64,000 bases of DNA from Corynebacterium deserti GIMN1.010 (GCF_001277995.1 NZ_CP009220.1:1116001-1180000), one strand, 5' to 3'. Counted from the first letter of the stretch, positions 8,928-18,603 are shown. Notes: generated by a model not told the origin, from the letters alone. Program-made: numbers and translations.

Positions 8928-9815
8928 ATGCAAAACCCCGCCACCACCTTTTCCGATGTCGCTCTGATCATTGAAGGTGGTGGAACCCGCAACGCTTATA
9001 CTGCCGCCATCATCGACCAATTCATCGCCCACGGCATCCACTTCGGCTGGGTTGGCGGCGTATCCGCAGGTGCATCCCACACGGTCAACTATCTGTCCGC
9101 CGATCGTTTCCGCACGGTTTCCAGCTTCGTTGATTTCGCCGCCGACCGCGGATCCTCGGGCATTCGCCCCCTCCTCAAGGGGCAGGGCTACTTCAATGCC
9201 AAGTTCATTTACGAGACCTCTCCCGGTCCTGACCAGCCGTTTCCCTTCGACTTCGCCGCATTCCAGGCCGACCCCACGCCTTTCCAGCTCTCAGCTGTCC
9301 GCGCTGACACCGGCGAAACCGTCTACTGGGATCGCAGGGACGCCACCGACCTCAACAACCTCATGAAACGCGTCCGTGCCTCCTCGACGATGCCCGGTTT
9401 CATGCCGATTCCTCACATTGACGGCCATCCCTACGTCGACGGCGCGGTGGGCGAGACCGGCGGAATCATGCTCCAACCAGCAATTGACGCGGGCTTCACC
9501 CGCTTTTTGTTCCTTGCCTCCCGCCCGCGCGACTATTGGCGCCCTGAGATCACGCGCCCGGGCTTCATAAAAGCTGCTTTACGACGCTACCCCTCAATCG
9601 CCTCCGCCACGATAGCCCGCCCAGCTCTGTACAACTCCGTCAAACAACACCTCCTGGACCTGGAAAAACAGGGCAGTGCCTTTCTCTTCTTTGCCGACGA
9701 TATGAATATCCAAAACACCGAAATTAACCTCAAGAAACTCCGCGCCACCTTCAATCTCGGCATGGCACAAACCAAGCGAGACTGGCCTGACATTATGGAT
9801 TTCCTAAGAGGGTAG
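8928..9815 (+). CDS. Patatin-like phospholipase family protein
   Basis: A 295-residue patatin-fold protein; members hydrolyse acyl esters of lipids with a Ser-Asp dyad. The glycine-rich oxyanion motif is EGGGTRNAYTA (residues 16-26), the nucleophile elbow is GGVSAGA with Ser46, and the catalytic Asp is in YVDGAVG (about Asp171). This resembles the bacterial YjjU/RssA-like branch. I chose ATG 8928 because GGGGAG lies 13 bp upstream; the ATG at 8907 overlaps the previous gene and has no ribosome site. There is no signal peptide, so it acts in the cytoplasm. Substrate unknown. Confidence 0.85.
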   Translation: MQNPATTFSDVALIIEGGGTRNAYTAAIIDQFIAHGIHFGWVGGVSAGASHTVNYLSADRFRTVSSFVDFAADRGSSGIRPLLKGQGYFNAKFIYETSPGPDQPFPFDFAAFQADPTPFQLSAVRADTGETVYWDRRDATDLNNLMKRVRASSTMPGFMPIPHIDGHPYVDGAVGETGGIMLQPAIDAGFTRFLFLASRPRDYWRPEITRPGFIKAALRRYPSIASATIARPALYNSVKQHLLDLEKQGSAFLFFADDMNIQNTEINLKKLRATFNLGMAQTKRDWPDIMDFLRG

Positions 9816-9940
9816 GTACCTAGGGGCTAGCCCAGACTGATAGGTAGATAATCTTCTGCTAAGAATCGGTTTCGCCCCATGTTCCCCTTGTAGGCTGAGT
9901 GCGAAATTTCTTGACTCGCTTCTGGCTTAGGGGATAATCC

Positions 9941-10705
9941 ATGAAACTCCGTCGAATCGCTGCTGCAACTCTGGCTTCCGTACTTGGACTCTCCACTGTC
10001 CTAGTCCCACAGGCCTCAGCTGTCACCGTTCAGATTGGCAACAGCAATCTCTGCCGCTTCGCCTTCACTGAACAAGACTTCAACCTTCTGGTTGCAGCAG
10101 CTGCTGACCCAGACAAGGCAACCCTGCAGCGCCTGAATGCTCTCTTTCCAACCATCGAGGGTGGCCTGAACCTCCTTGTCTCCGAAGTTGAAGCCCAAAT
10201 CCTTGCCAGCAACAACTTTGACTCCACAAAGCTTTCCGAGGCCGCCGACAGCGACTTTGACCGATACCTCACCCAAGGCCTGGGTCTTGGTTTCACTCAG
10301 AACGAACTCATGGCCATGCTCTTGGGTGCCGTCATGTCTCCGCTCCTGGTCAAGGTTCTCAATAGTCAAAAGGGCGTCCTCGTCGGATCTTTCCATCTGA
10401 CCAAGGGCAATGCCCAGAACTGGATCGACATCATTGCCGACGCCCCGAAAGGCTTCGGTTTCGACTTTGCACGAAATACCTACCTTGACCAACCGCTTAG
10501 CGACGCCACTATGAATGTCCTCGCCCCAAGCATCGCCATCCACGCCAACCTTCTCGATGCCTACTCCACACCATTCGAAGCCTGCATTGCCGGCACCCCC
10601 ATCAACGGCGGTGGTGGAGGTAACGGTGGCGATGGAAATGGCAATGGCGGAGATGGAAACGGAAACGGTGGTGGCCGAGGCGGAAGTTCCTTCGGCAGCA
10701 GCTAA
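9941..10705 (+). CDS. Secreted protein of unknown function with Gly/Asn-rich tail
   Basis: A 254-residue exported protein. MKLRRIAAATLASVLGLSTV followed by LVPQASA is a classic Sec signal peptide, with cleavage expected after residue 27. The mature part (28-220) has two cysteines that could form a disulfide (LCRFAF and FEACIAG) and a central hydrophobic stretch AMLLGAVMSPLLVKVL. The last 35 residues are Gly/Asn/Asp repeats ending in GGSSFGSS, a flexible tail. I do not recognise the family. A decayed tandem copy follows at 10769. AGGGGA lies about 11 bp before the ATG. Confidence 0.75.
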   Translation: MKLRRIAAATLASVLGLSTVLVPQASAVTVQIGNSNLCRFAFTEQDFNLLVAAAADPDKATLQRLNALFPTIEGGLNLLVSEVEAQILASNNFDSTKLSEAADSDFDRYLTQGLGLGFTQNELMAMLLGAVMSPLLVKVLNSQKGVLVGSFHLTKGNAQNWIDIIADAPKGFGFDFARNTYLDQPLSDATMNVLAPSIAIHANLLDAYSTPFEACIAGTPINGGGGGNGGDGNGNGGDGNGNGGGRGGSSFGSS

Positions 10706-10768
10706 ACATTTCAAAAGTCCGAGCACAGGGGTTGGGATCCACCATTATTCCAGCTGGGAGTTTTGACC

Positions 10769-11354
10769 GTGAAAAATCACAAAATCACTATCGCAGCTCT
10801 GAGCTATGCGCTGAGCTTAAGTGTTGTGCACGTCCCGCCAGTATCGGCGCTGACCGTACGCAGAACTCTTCAAAACCTCAACGCTCTCTTCCCACAAATA
10901 GAGGGTGGTCTAAACCTCGCGGCCTCGGAAATGTCAGCCCAACTCGCAGCAACGGGTCAGTTCGATTCTCGAAACATGACTCCCCAAGCCCGAAGCGATT
11001 TCCAACGCTATCTCTCGCTTGGCGACGCCGCCGACTTCACCCAAAACGAACTCATAGCCATGCTCCGTCATGGTGGGCTCTTTCTCCCTCTCGAAGGCAA
11101 ACGCCCAATCCTGGATCGACCTCGTCGCCAACATGCCCCGAGGCTTTGGCTTCGATTTCACAGCGCAGATCTACAGGAGTCAACCCATCAGTGACCGGGT
11201 CATGGAAGTAATCGCATCAAGCATCGAAATCCACACCAACCTCATTGGCGTCTACTCAGTTCCATTCGAATCCTGCCTCGCGGGAGTTCCCATCGGTGGT
11301 GATAGCGGCGATGAAAACAACTCCATAAGGGGTAGTTCGTTTGGAAGTAGCTAG
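10769..11354 (+). pseudogene. Decayed tandem copy of the secreted protein gene
   Basis: The 586-bp segment translates, in two frames, to a degenerate copy of the protein at 9941. It keeps a signal peptide (GTG start at 10769, with GGGAG 8 bp upstream), the core NLNALFPQIEGGLNLAASEM, FTQNELIAML, and after a frame change VGSFSLSKANAQSWIDLVA through to the GSSFGSS end. About 30 residues are lost near the N-terminus, including the first cysteine, and some 40-50 bp are deleted around 11065, which shifts the frame. The glycine-rich tail is nearly gone. It is therefore probably non-functional. Confidence 0.75.
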
Positions 11355-11792
11355 TCGAAAAATCCGTTTTGAACGCGATAGTTCTACATCGCTGTTTGAG
11401 CTGTCCGGGATCCTTAATTGGTATTTGTATGGCTGTCCAGATTCTGTTCGCTTAGACGGCAATCTAGAGGCTCATTTTTCCCTACGAAGATTAATGAAAA
11501 TTTACCCTCTAGGCACGGCCTTAACGTCGCCACCGCACGGAGACTTATATATGGCGAAGTGCGGTGTGGATCTGGAGTCGAAAAATTTTTAACACGCACA
11601 ATTCACCGCAAAGCACCTCATATAGCGGTAGATGTGGTGCTATTAGTAAGTTTATTCGATACAGCCATCTGCAGCGGTGATTGCCCTCCATGAAATACCG
11701 CAACTCACCTCTCTGAGCCCAATTTGCGGTGCGGTTGCCCACGGGGAAGGGGTACTCGGGACCGAGACGCTCAGCGGCGAAACGGAAAGTCT
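11355..11792. other. Intergenic stretch without a convincing gene
   Basis: About 440 bp lie between the decayed secreted-protein copy and the convergent hydrolase gene. The reverse strand near 11710-11800 reads ETFRFAAERLGPEYPFPVGN in an open frame, which looks like a relic of a coding region, but it has no start and no recognisable family. I see no RNA gene or repeat here. Confidence 0.4.
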
Positions 11793-12599
11793 CTAAACCA
11801 TCTCCAACTTCAGGTCGTCGCAGAGGTGGCGCGGCCATTCGGCAACTTCGGTGGGGGTGGTAGCGATGCGTAGCTGGGAGTTTGGCATGAGGCGGGTAAG
11901 TTCGATGGCGGTGGAGACGGGGTGTCCGGGGTCGTCGACCCAGCAGAGGATTGTTGTGGGTTGGGTGAGGGAGGCGATGGATTGGCGGGGTGGGAGGTCG
12001 CTAAGCGCTGCGCCTCGGTAGGCCCAGGGGAGGAGTTCGACGGGGATGTCGGGGACGGTGTCGGGAACGCCGATGGTGGCGGGTGGTTGTGCGCTGAGGG
12101 TTTCTGCCTTGAGGAAGGCGTCCATTCCGTTGGTTTCCAGGAAGTCTGCACGGGAGAGGTATTCGGAAGCTTGGGCTGCGCGGGATTCCCAGGCTGTGGG
12201 TGGGAGCATGAGGGTGAAGCCGGAGAAGCGGTCGGGTTCGCGGGTGGCGGCATGGAGGAGGGTGGCGCAGCCCATGGAGGGGCCGACGCCGTGGACTTGT
12301 TCGTTGGGGAAGTAGGCGTCGAGAAGTGAAAGAAGGTCGGTTGCCAGGGTGTCCCATTGGTAGTCGGTGGCGATGGTTCGGCCGGTGGATTGGCCGTGGC
12401 CCCGGGCGTCGTAACGCAAAAGCCTGGTGCCTGACAATCCGCGCCCGAGGTCGAGGTCGAGCAAGCGGTCGCGCTTGCGTGATGAGGTGAGGCCGTGGAG
12501 TTGGACGACGGCTTGTCCATGTTCGTCACTGTAGCTGACGGAGAGGCTGGCGCCGGGGACCTCGAATGTGCTGTGTTGCAGCGGTGTTGTGTGGCTCAT
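11793..12599 (-). CDS. Alpha/beta hydrolase
   Basis: A 268-residue cytoplasmic alpha/beta-hydrolase-fold protein. The family's oxyanion strand is QLHGLTSSR (residues 33-41), followed by LLRYDARGHGQS as in haloperoxidase- and esterase-like members. The nucleophile elbow is GVGPSMGCA with Ser108, and the acid is probably in CWVDDPGHPVS near residue 225. A final His is not obvious by eye, though HPVS or RHL could supply it. ATG 12599 is chosen because GAGGAG lies 7 bp upstream. It is transcribed away from the acyltransferase-like gene at 12658 with only 58 bp between starts, so the two may share control. Confidence 0.8.
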   Translation of the reverse strand: MSHTTPLQHSTFEVPGASLSVSYSDEHGQAVVQLHGLTSSRKRDRLLDLDLGRGLSGTRLLRYDARGHGQSTGRTIATDYQWDTLATDLLSLLDAYFPNEQVHGVGPSMGCATLLHAATREPDRFSGFTLMLPPTAWESRAAQASEYLSRADFLETNGMDAFLKAETLSAQPPATIGVPDTVPDIPVELLPWAYRGAALSDLPPRQSIASLTQPTTILCWVDDPGHPVSTAIELTRLMPNSQLRIATTPTEVAEWPRHLCDDLKLEMV

Positions 12600-12631
12600 G
12601 GGGGCACTCCTCACGTGTTTTCTATCGCTCT

Positions 12632-12648
12632 ATAGATACTACGTCTAT
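12632..12648. promoter_or_regulatory. Inverted repeat in the divergent promoter region
   Basis: ATAGA-N7-TCTAT lies in the 58-bp gap between two divergent starts. It could be the operator for both genes. The arms are short, so this is weak evidence. Confidence 0.3.
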
Positions 12649-12657
12649 GATAGTGCC

Positions 12658-14307
12658 ATGAGACTTACACATGTAGACCAATTGAAACTTCCGTTTGGCG
12701 CCCTGAGCTCCTATCACCCCCGCGCGTCGGCCCCGGGTGAGGCTGTGCCGGTGTCTTTTGATCAGCAGCGTCACGTTGGGGCAGGTGAACGGCCGGGCAG
12801 CTGGATGGCCATTAGCGTTTCGATGCCCGAGGCTGTTAGCCATGATGATCTAGCAGCTGCGTGGCTGAAAGTGATCGACCGTCATGGGACGTTGCGCACG
12901 ACATTTAGCACTGGAATTAGTGGCGAAGTGCAGCAGCATCGCATTGACGTGACTCCCGGAAAATGGGTGGAGCATCCTATTTCTCCTGGTGAAAGCATTA
13001 ACGAGGTTCTGCGTGGCGTACTAAATCGAAATTGCTCACCATATTCCCGACCAAGCCATAGCCTCTGCATTATCGACGCCCACCCCCGGCCCACGGTCAT
13101 CATCGGCAGTGACCACTCCCATGTGGATATGTGGTCCATGCTGGTTATTGTCCGCGATCTCCTCGCTGAGCTCGGCGCCGAAGATATTCCCGAGCCACCG
13201 CTTCCATTCGAAGCCCACACCGCCGAACTTCTCGCGGCCCCGCCCGCGCCGGAACATGTTCACCAGCGATGGCGGGAAATCCTCGACGCCGGGGGTGAGA
13301 AAATGCCTCAGTTCCCGCTTCCGCTCGGCAACTCAGTATCCATGCCGGAGCGTGTGGAAGTTCGTGACATTTTCGGCGTCAACGGCCTCGCCATCTATTC
13401 TGCTCGAGCCCGAACTCACCAGGTCAGTTCGCTGGCGTTGACCACATCCATCATGGCTGACGTCACCGCCACGCTTGCCGATCTCCCTCTCCGCGCCGTT
13501 TTCCCCGTTCATAGCCGTTTCGACCACCGCTGGCACGACAGCGTCGGCTGGTTTATTACCAATTCCGTCATCGAAGTCCCCGATTCCGATCCTCGCACCG
13601 CTGCGCAGGCTGTCCGCGAAGCCGTCAACCTCGGCAGCTATCCACTTGCTGAAGTCCTCAAACCGTGGGGTGGTATGCCCGAAACCCCTGGAATGTTTGC
13701 CATATCGTGGCTTGACCTGCGCCGACTTCCCGTAAGTATCGACGATATCGGTCTCGACGCTCAATATGTCAGCGCCTCCCTTCGCACCGACGGCGTTATG
13801 CTGTGGTTTATTCTCGACCGCTCCGGTGCCCACCTGCGCTGCCGTTACCCCGACTCCCCGGAAGCCCGCGAAAACGTCGGCCGCTGGATCGACGCCATCG
13901 TCGCCCGCATGCGCGCCGAAGCTGAAACCGTCACTATTCACGCCGGGGGAGAGGAGCTATCGCTAAGCCACGGCACCCGCGATGACCTCGCCGATATCGC
14001 CCCCCTTCTTGCTCGAAACGTTGACGACCCCACCGAGATCAGCGACCTCGAACGTGCCCTCGATCTCCTCACTCACGAGTCTTCTCACTTCCTCGCTGTC
14101 GTTCGCGACAAAATCAAACGCGTCGTTGCGACCATGCAGCTGACCATCGTTCCCGAGTTCTCCCGAGGTGGTGCCCTGAAACTCCACGTCGAAGGCCCAT
14201 TCATCATTCCCGAGTATCGCACCACTGATTTGGAGGAACAGATGCTCGCCTGGGCTCAGCAGCACGGGCAAGCGCGCGGGGTCAAGGTTTCGGAGGTAGT
14301 GGGGTAG
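12658..14307 (+). CDS. Condensation-domain-like acyltransferase fused to a GNAT domain
   Basis: A 549-residue protein with two parts. Residues 1-410 look like a condensation/acyltransferase domain of the NRPS-C or PapA type: GSDHSHVDMWSM carries the HxxxD catalytic motif with His153 and Asp157, and DSVGWFITN resembles the DFGWG-like region. These enzymes transfer acyl groups to amine or alcohol acceptors. Residues about 430-549 read as a GNAT acetyltransferase (ESSHFLAVVRD, VVATMQLTIVPEFSRGG, QMLAWAQQHGQARG). I chose the ATG at 12658; the open frame upstream overlaps the divergent promoter. No carrier-protein or adenylation gene is nearby, so it probably acts on free acyl-CoA substrates (inference). 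Confidence 0.7.
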   Translation: MRLTHVDQLKLPFGALSSYHPRASAPGEAVPVSFDQQRHVGAGERPGSWMAISVSMPEAVSHDDLAAAWLKVIDRHGTLRTTFSTGISGEVQQHRIDVTPGKWVEHPISPGESINEVLRGVLNRNCSPYSRPSHSLCIIDAHPRPTVIIGSDHSHVDMWSMLVIVRDLLAELGAEDIPEPPLPFEAHTAELLAAPPAPEHVHQRWREILDAGGEKMPQFPLPLGNSVSMPERVEVRDIFGVNGLAIYSARARTHQVSSLALTTSIMADVTATLADLPLRAVFPVHSRFDHRWHDSVGWFITNSVIEVPDSDPRTAAQAVREAVNLGSYPLAEVLKPWGGMPETPGMFAISWLDLRRLPVSIDDIGLDAQYVSASLRTDGVMLWFILDRSGAHLRCRYPDSPEARENVGRWIDAIVARMRAEAETVTIHAGGEELSLSHGTRDDLADIAPLLARNVDDPTEISDLERALDLLTHESSHFLAVVRDKIKRVVATMQLTIVPEFSRGGALKLHVEGPFIIPEYRTTDLEEQMLAWAQQHGQARGVKVSEVVG

Positions 14308-14487
14308 CTTGTTTCTTGGCGTCTCGGTGTGGAAGGCGAATCAAGGGGTTGAGGTTTTTGTGCCCATAAACGCGATTCTAGGAGGATGACATTCTGGGGA
14401 CGAATATTTGTACATTCTTTCCCGTGGCATCCGCTTTGGCATTGACCCCACTCTAGCCTCAGGGATTGAGAAGCCAGCCGGGGAAAA

Positions 14488-16044
14488 TTACCTCACATGC
14501 CTCACAACCACTACCGTGCGCTTAGCCCTTTTGCCTGGGAGTTCATCAGAGGCAAGCATCGACAGAATTTCGGTGGAGCCTGCGGTGTCGAGGTGCTCGG
14601 TTGGTTCATCCAGAAGCAGAATTGGTGCATCACTCAGTAGCACTCGGGCCAGAAGTAGCCGGCGGCGCTGACCTCCCGAGAGACTATCGGCACCTGAATC
14701 AAGGACCGTGCCAAGACCGTCCGGTAATCCTTGAACCCACTCTGACAAACCAACATGCTCCAGGATCGATGTCATTTCTGCGTCGGTTGCTTCCGGTGCT
14801 CCGAGCGCTAGGTTATCCCGGACGGTGGTGGCAAAAATGTGGGCATCTTCTGGACTGAACAGCACGGCGTTTTTCAACTCGGAGGGATTGGTGCCGTCGA
14901 TAAGGACGTGACCTCCACGAGGTTCCAACAGCCCCGCAAGTGTGAGCAGCAGGGTCGTTTTGCCAGTTCCAGAGGGCGCGATGATTTCATGTCGTGAACC
15001 AAAGGGGAGATCCAGGTTGCTCGTGCCTAGGTCGCTGTCCCATCCATAAACTAAATTCTCGGCGCGCAGGACTGGCTGATCAGAGGCCTCGCGAAGTTCT
15101 GAAGACATAGATTCTGGCAGCGACGAGATTTCCGCAAGTCTTCTGGTGGCATCTGCTGCGCGGGTACGAGCAATCGCAGCGTCCGGGAGAACAGTGACGG
15201 CCTCGAAAGCTGCAAGGGATAGCAGCACCAACACCCCAAACCACTGCGGTGAATGGCTGCCATCTGCATACAGTGACGCGGAAACCATGAGCACACCAAT
15301 GACAGTGAAACCGTGAATCCACAGGGAACTCGCTGCGCCAATGGCAGTGTCTTTCGCGCCTGCCTCCAGTGAAGAAGAATAGGAACGCGCAGCCACATCC
15401 GCCTTGGACAGAGCAGCTGGCATATCGCCACGAACACGAAGCGCCGCCTGGTTGGACAGTACCTGATCCAAAGAACTCAAGTAGGCTTCGCTGGATTCAG
15501 CGCGCCGGGCTTCGGCTGTTTTAACCCCTCGAGCAGCAAGCAGGGGAGGGATAATTGCAGCAGCAATCAAACCAATCGCCAGGACAAGCGCTGTTGCGGG
15601 GCTGAGAATCGCGGTGAAGATGATAGCGAAAACTCCGGTAAGCAGGGCAACTCCGGCGGGGATGATGGCGCGGACGATGACATCGGCAACAGAATCGATA
15701 TCTGCACCAAGGCGGCTAAGTAATTCACCGCGACGCATCGTTAACGCATAATTCGGCGAGGACGCCAGGCGTCGATATGCACTCGAACGGGCTCGGCTAG
15801 CTGCTTTCAACGCCAGGTCATGCGAAACGATTCTCTCTATATAACGGAACACCGCACGGCTAATGCCCAACGCACGCACCGCAGTAACGGCCACGGTCAG
15901 ATCCATTACCGGTGGCATTTCCCAGGCTTTGGCGATCAGCCAGGCCGAAACCACGGTCAGGGCGATTGAGGCGATCATCGTGACGCTACCTGCAACAACA
16001 GCGGGAATTAGCTCGCGGAACCGAAGTTTTACCAGGGTGTTCAT
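14488..16044 (-). CDS. cydC: CydC: cysteine/glutathione ABC exporter subunit, permease-ATPase
   Basis: A 518-residue half-transporter: six membrane segments (residues 10-290) and a C-terminal ATP-binding domain. Walker A is APSGTGKTTL, the signature LSGGQRRRL and Walker B ILLLDEPTEHLD. CydDC exports thiols (cysteine, glutathione in E. coli) and is needed to assemble cytochrome bd oxidase in the membrane. Its ATG overlaps the cydD stop by 4 bp, which implies translational coupling. It is the last gene of cydABDC on this strand. No obvious terminator follows in the 180 bp to the next gene's end. Confidence 0.93.
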   Translation of the reverse strand: MNTLVKLRFRELIPAVVAGSVTMIASIALTVVSAWLIAKAWEMPPVMDLTVAVTAVRALGISRAVFRYIERIVSHDLALKAASRARSSAYRRLASSPNYALTMRRGELLSRLGADIDSVADVIVRAIIPAGVALLTGVFAIIFTAILSPATALVLAIGLIAAAIIPPLLAARGVKTAEARRAESSEAYLSSLDQVLSNQAALRVRGDMPAALSKADVAARSYSSSLEAGAKDTAIGAASSLWIHGFTVIGVLMVSASLYADGSHSPQWFGVLVLLSLAAFEAVTVLPDAAIARTRAADATRRLAEISSLPESMSSELREASDQPVLRAENLVYGWDSDLGTSNLDLPFGSRHEIIAPSGTGKTTLLLTLAGLLEPRGGHVLIDGTNPSELKNAVLFSPEDAHIFATTVRDNLALGAPEATDAEMTSILEHVGLSEWVQGLPDGLGTVLDSGADSLSGGQRRRLLLARVLLSDAPILLLDEPTEHLDTAGSTEILSMLASDELPGKRAKRTVVVVRHVR

Positions 16045-17588
16045 TTGACCTCCACCACTTCATCGGCAGCCGCACGCAGCAACGGATCGTGCGAAACTGC
16101 TAACACTGTGGTGCCGCGGCGGGCTTCTTCTTGCAATTGCTGGATCATGATCGCAGCATTATCTGGATCCAGGTGCGCGGTCGGCTCATCCAACAGGAGC
16201 AACTGCGCTCCAAGCTCACGTTTCAGGGCAAGCCGTTGACGCTGCCCAAGCGAGAGCTCCGCGTAATCACTGACACTTTCAGGGTCAATAATTGGTCGCT
16301 GTGGCAAATATGCGCAGTGCTCCCACAAAGCGGTGTCCTTAAATTCCTGGCCAGAGGCATCCTTGACGGAAATCTCACCTGTGATGCCTTCCGTGGCCAA
16401 ACCCAACACCGCCAGCAGTGCGGTGGATTTACCACTACCGTTCGGTCCCCACAAAACCGTCAACTGACCAGGCTTTGCGGTGAACGACAAATCAGCAGGC
16501 CTCGGCCCATCGCGTCCATCAGCACGAAGCTTTTCGACGCTCACCTCCAGCCCGCCTGCAACGCTGCGGGGTGTGTGGGTAGGCGCGTCGATAAGCGAAG
16601 GAGTACTGAGTAGTTTTAGGATCTCATCGGTGGCAACGAGGCCATCTTGGGCATCGTGGAAGCGGGTGCCCACTTCGCGGATCGGCGCGTAGACCTCAGG
16701 GATGATGATCAGCACGGTCAGGCCGATGGCAAGGGTGAGATCGCCCGCAAGCAGGCGAAATCCGATGCCTACCGCCACTAACGCGACCGATAGCGTAGCT
16801 AAAAATTCCAACACGAAGCTGGACAGGAACGCGATTTTCAGCACGCTCAATGTGGAGCTTGCATGCTGGGAGGACAGTCGCGTGACCTGGGCTGCCATGT
16901 CTTGGTGGCGCCGAAACGCGCGCAACGTGGGTAGGCCCGCGATGAGATCAAGCAGCTGACCTCCTAAAATAGCCAGGTCGCTCAGGCGTTGTTCGGTGCG
17001 CCCTGCGGTGAGCGTTCCCACCAGCCACATGAACACCGGAATTAGTGGAAGCGTGATGATCGCGATGATCATGGACCCCATATCCAACCAACCCACCACT
17101 GCGAGCATCACCGGGGTAGCGATGATGGTGGCGGCTAGAGCTGGCAAAAATCCCGTGAGGTACGGGCCTAAACCATCAAGGCCAGAGGTCAAACGGGTGC
17201 GCCACAAGGCTTGATCGATGGTGCGTGGGTCGCTGTGCGCTAGGTGACGTAGTGTCTTCTCACGTAGATCTACCGTGACTTGGGTCGATGCTCGCTCCGC
17301 GAACCGGTTCTGTGCCCAGGCAAGAAGTCCTCGCACAACCACCGTGATGGCAAGCGCAATGAGGTCCATTCGGGCCAAAGAACTTCCCGGAACCTCAATG
17401 ATGCCCGCTGCCATCTGGCCGATGAGCAGGCCCATTATTACAGTCGCAAGGGTCTTCAGCGCGGTGAGAACACCTGCGATCATCACCCAACGGCGAGTAG
17501 CAGGGGACAGGCGTAGAAGCCTCGGATCGACGGGTCCGGTGCGCCGACTATCCGGAGCTGCAGGGGCGTCCGATTTAGTAGTACTCAA
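16041..17588 (-). CDS. cydD: CydD: cysteine/glutathione ABC exporter subunit, permease-ATPase
   Basis: A half-transporter of about 515 residues that pairs with CydC. Membrane part first, then the ATPase with Walker A WGPNGSGKSTA, signature LSLGQRQRL and Walker B LLLLDEPTAHLD. The start is uncertain: TTG 17588 (MSTTKSDAPA) and TTG 17597 are the only sensible choices between the cydB stop and the conserved region. The usual upstream open frame overlaps cydB and is not real. Only 11 bp separate it from cydB and it overlaps cydC by 4 bp. As in C. glutamicum, all four cyd genes form one operon. Confidence 0.92.
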   Translation of the reverse strand: MSTTKSDAPAAPDSRRTGPVDPRLLRLSPATRRWVMIAGVLTALKTLATVIMGLLIGQMAAGIIEVPGSSLARMDLIALAITVVVRGLLAWAQNRFAERASTQVTVDLREKTLRHLAHSDPRTIDQALWRTRLTSGLDGLGPYLTGFLPALAATIIATPVMLAVVGWLDMGSMIIAIITLPLIPVFMWLVGTLTAGRTEQRLSDLAILGGQLLDLIAGLPTLRAFRRHQDMAAQVTRLSSQHASSTLSVLKIAFLSSFVLEFLATLSVALVAVGIGFRLLAGDLTLAIGLTVLIIIPEVYAPIREVGTRFHDAQDGLVATDEILKLLSTPSLIDAPTHTPRSVAGGLEVSVEKLRADGRDGPRPADLSFTAKPGQLTVLWGPNGSGKSTALLAVLGLATEGITGEISVKDASGQEFKDTALWEHCAYLPQRPIIDPESVSDYAELSLGQRQRLALKRELGAQLLLLDEPTAHLDPDNAAIMIQQLQEEARRGTTVLAVSHDPLLRAAADEVVEVK

Positions 17589-17599
17589 TTTTTTCAACT

Positions 17600-18601
17600 T
17601 TAAGCAGACACCGGCTCGGCGTGAAGTCGTTTGCGGAACACCCAATAGGTCCAGCCTTGATACAGGACAACCAGCGGTGCGATCACAGCAGCAGTCCAGG
17701 TCAGGATATTGAGGGCATAAGGACTTGCGGAGGCGTTCCAGATATCCAGGCTCATGCCATCAGCAAGCGTTGTTGGCATGACGTTGGGGAATAGTGAACT
17801 AAACAGCAGGGCAACCACACCGATGACAGCGACAGAAGTAGAGAGGAAACTTAAGCCATCGCGGTCTTTGATCAATGCAAAAGCACCTACCAGAACGGCA
17901 GCGATGATCAGTACAGCCAGGATCCAGGACCAGGAGCGGCCGTACGCGATGGCAGCCCACAACACGAAAGGTCCACCGGTGACAGCTGCGAGAAGTGTGA
18001 CTACTGGAGCTGCTTTAGCGGCATCGGTGCGCACCCGACCAGCAGTTTTCAGCCGGATGAATGCGAGACCATGAAGAGCAAACAGTGCAGTAAACGCGAG
18101 CGCACCCAGAATGGCGAAGACGTTGAACATACCAGGCAGAGCGGCTGCAGCATCAATGGTGTGATCCGCTTTGATGGGCATTCCCCGCAAAATATTGGCA
18201 AAGATGAATCCCCACATCAGAGGAGGAGTCCAAGATCCTACGAAGATCGCTCGATCGGACCACTTTTGCCAACGAGGATCATCAACCTTTTTGCGCCATT
18301 CAAGTCCCACTACGCGAATGATCAACGACACCAGCACGAGGAACAGCGGTAGGTACATTCCAGAGAACATAGTTGCGTACCACTCAGGGAATGCAGCAAA
18401 CAGTGCACCACCTGCCACAATCAGCCACACTTCATTTCCGTCCCACACAGGGCCGATCGTGCGGATGATGGTGTTCCTAGCCGCTGAATCTCTGCCAATG
18501 ATGGGCGCTAAAATTCCGACACCGAAGTCGAATCCTTCAAGGAGAAAGTATCCCGCAAACAAAAATGCGATGAGAACAAACCAAAAGGTATTGAGATCCA
18601 T
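17600..18601 (-). CDS. cydB: Cytochrome bd oxidase subunit II
   Basis: A 333-residue integral membrane protein, the second subunit of the bd-type menaquinol oxidase. It begins MDLNTFWFVLIAFLFAGYFL and carries the family's EGFDFGVGIL motif (residues 23-32) and GPVWDGNEVWLI (51-62). About eight hydrophobic segments are visible. The subunit binds CydA and stabilises the haem d/b595 site; the complex reduces oxygen with high affinity at the cytoplasmic membrane. The start codon is 2 bp after the cydA stop. Confidence 0.96.
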   Translation of the reverse strand: MDLNTFWFVLIAFLFAGYFLLEGFDFGVGILAPIIGRDSAARNTIIRTIGPVWDGNEVWLIVAGGALFAAFPEWYATMFSGMYLPLFLVLVSLIIRVVGLEWRKKVDDPRWQKWSDRAIFVGSWTPPLMWGFIFANILRGMPIKADHTIDAAAALPGMFNVFAILGALAFTALFALHGLAFIRLKTAGRVRTDAAKAAPVVTLLAAVTGGPFVLWAAIAYGRSWSWILAVLIIAAVLVGAFALIKDRDGLSFLSTSVAVIGVVALLFSSLFPNVMPTTLADGMSLDIWNASASPYALNILTWTAAVIAPLVVLYQGWTYWVFRKRLHAEPVSA

Positions 18602-18603
18602 GG

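Noticed and set aside
11545..11838. Small reverse gene next to the hydrolase
   Set aside because: It overlaps the end of the hydrolase gene, lacks a ribosome site, and its only protein-like part is a short stretch that may be a relic.
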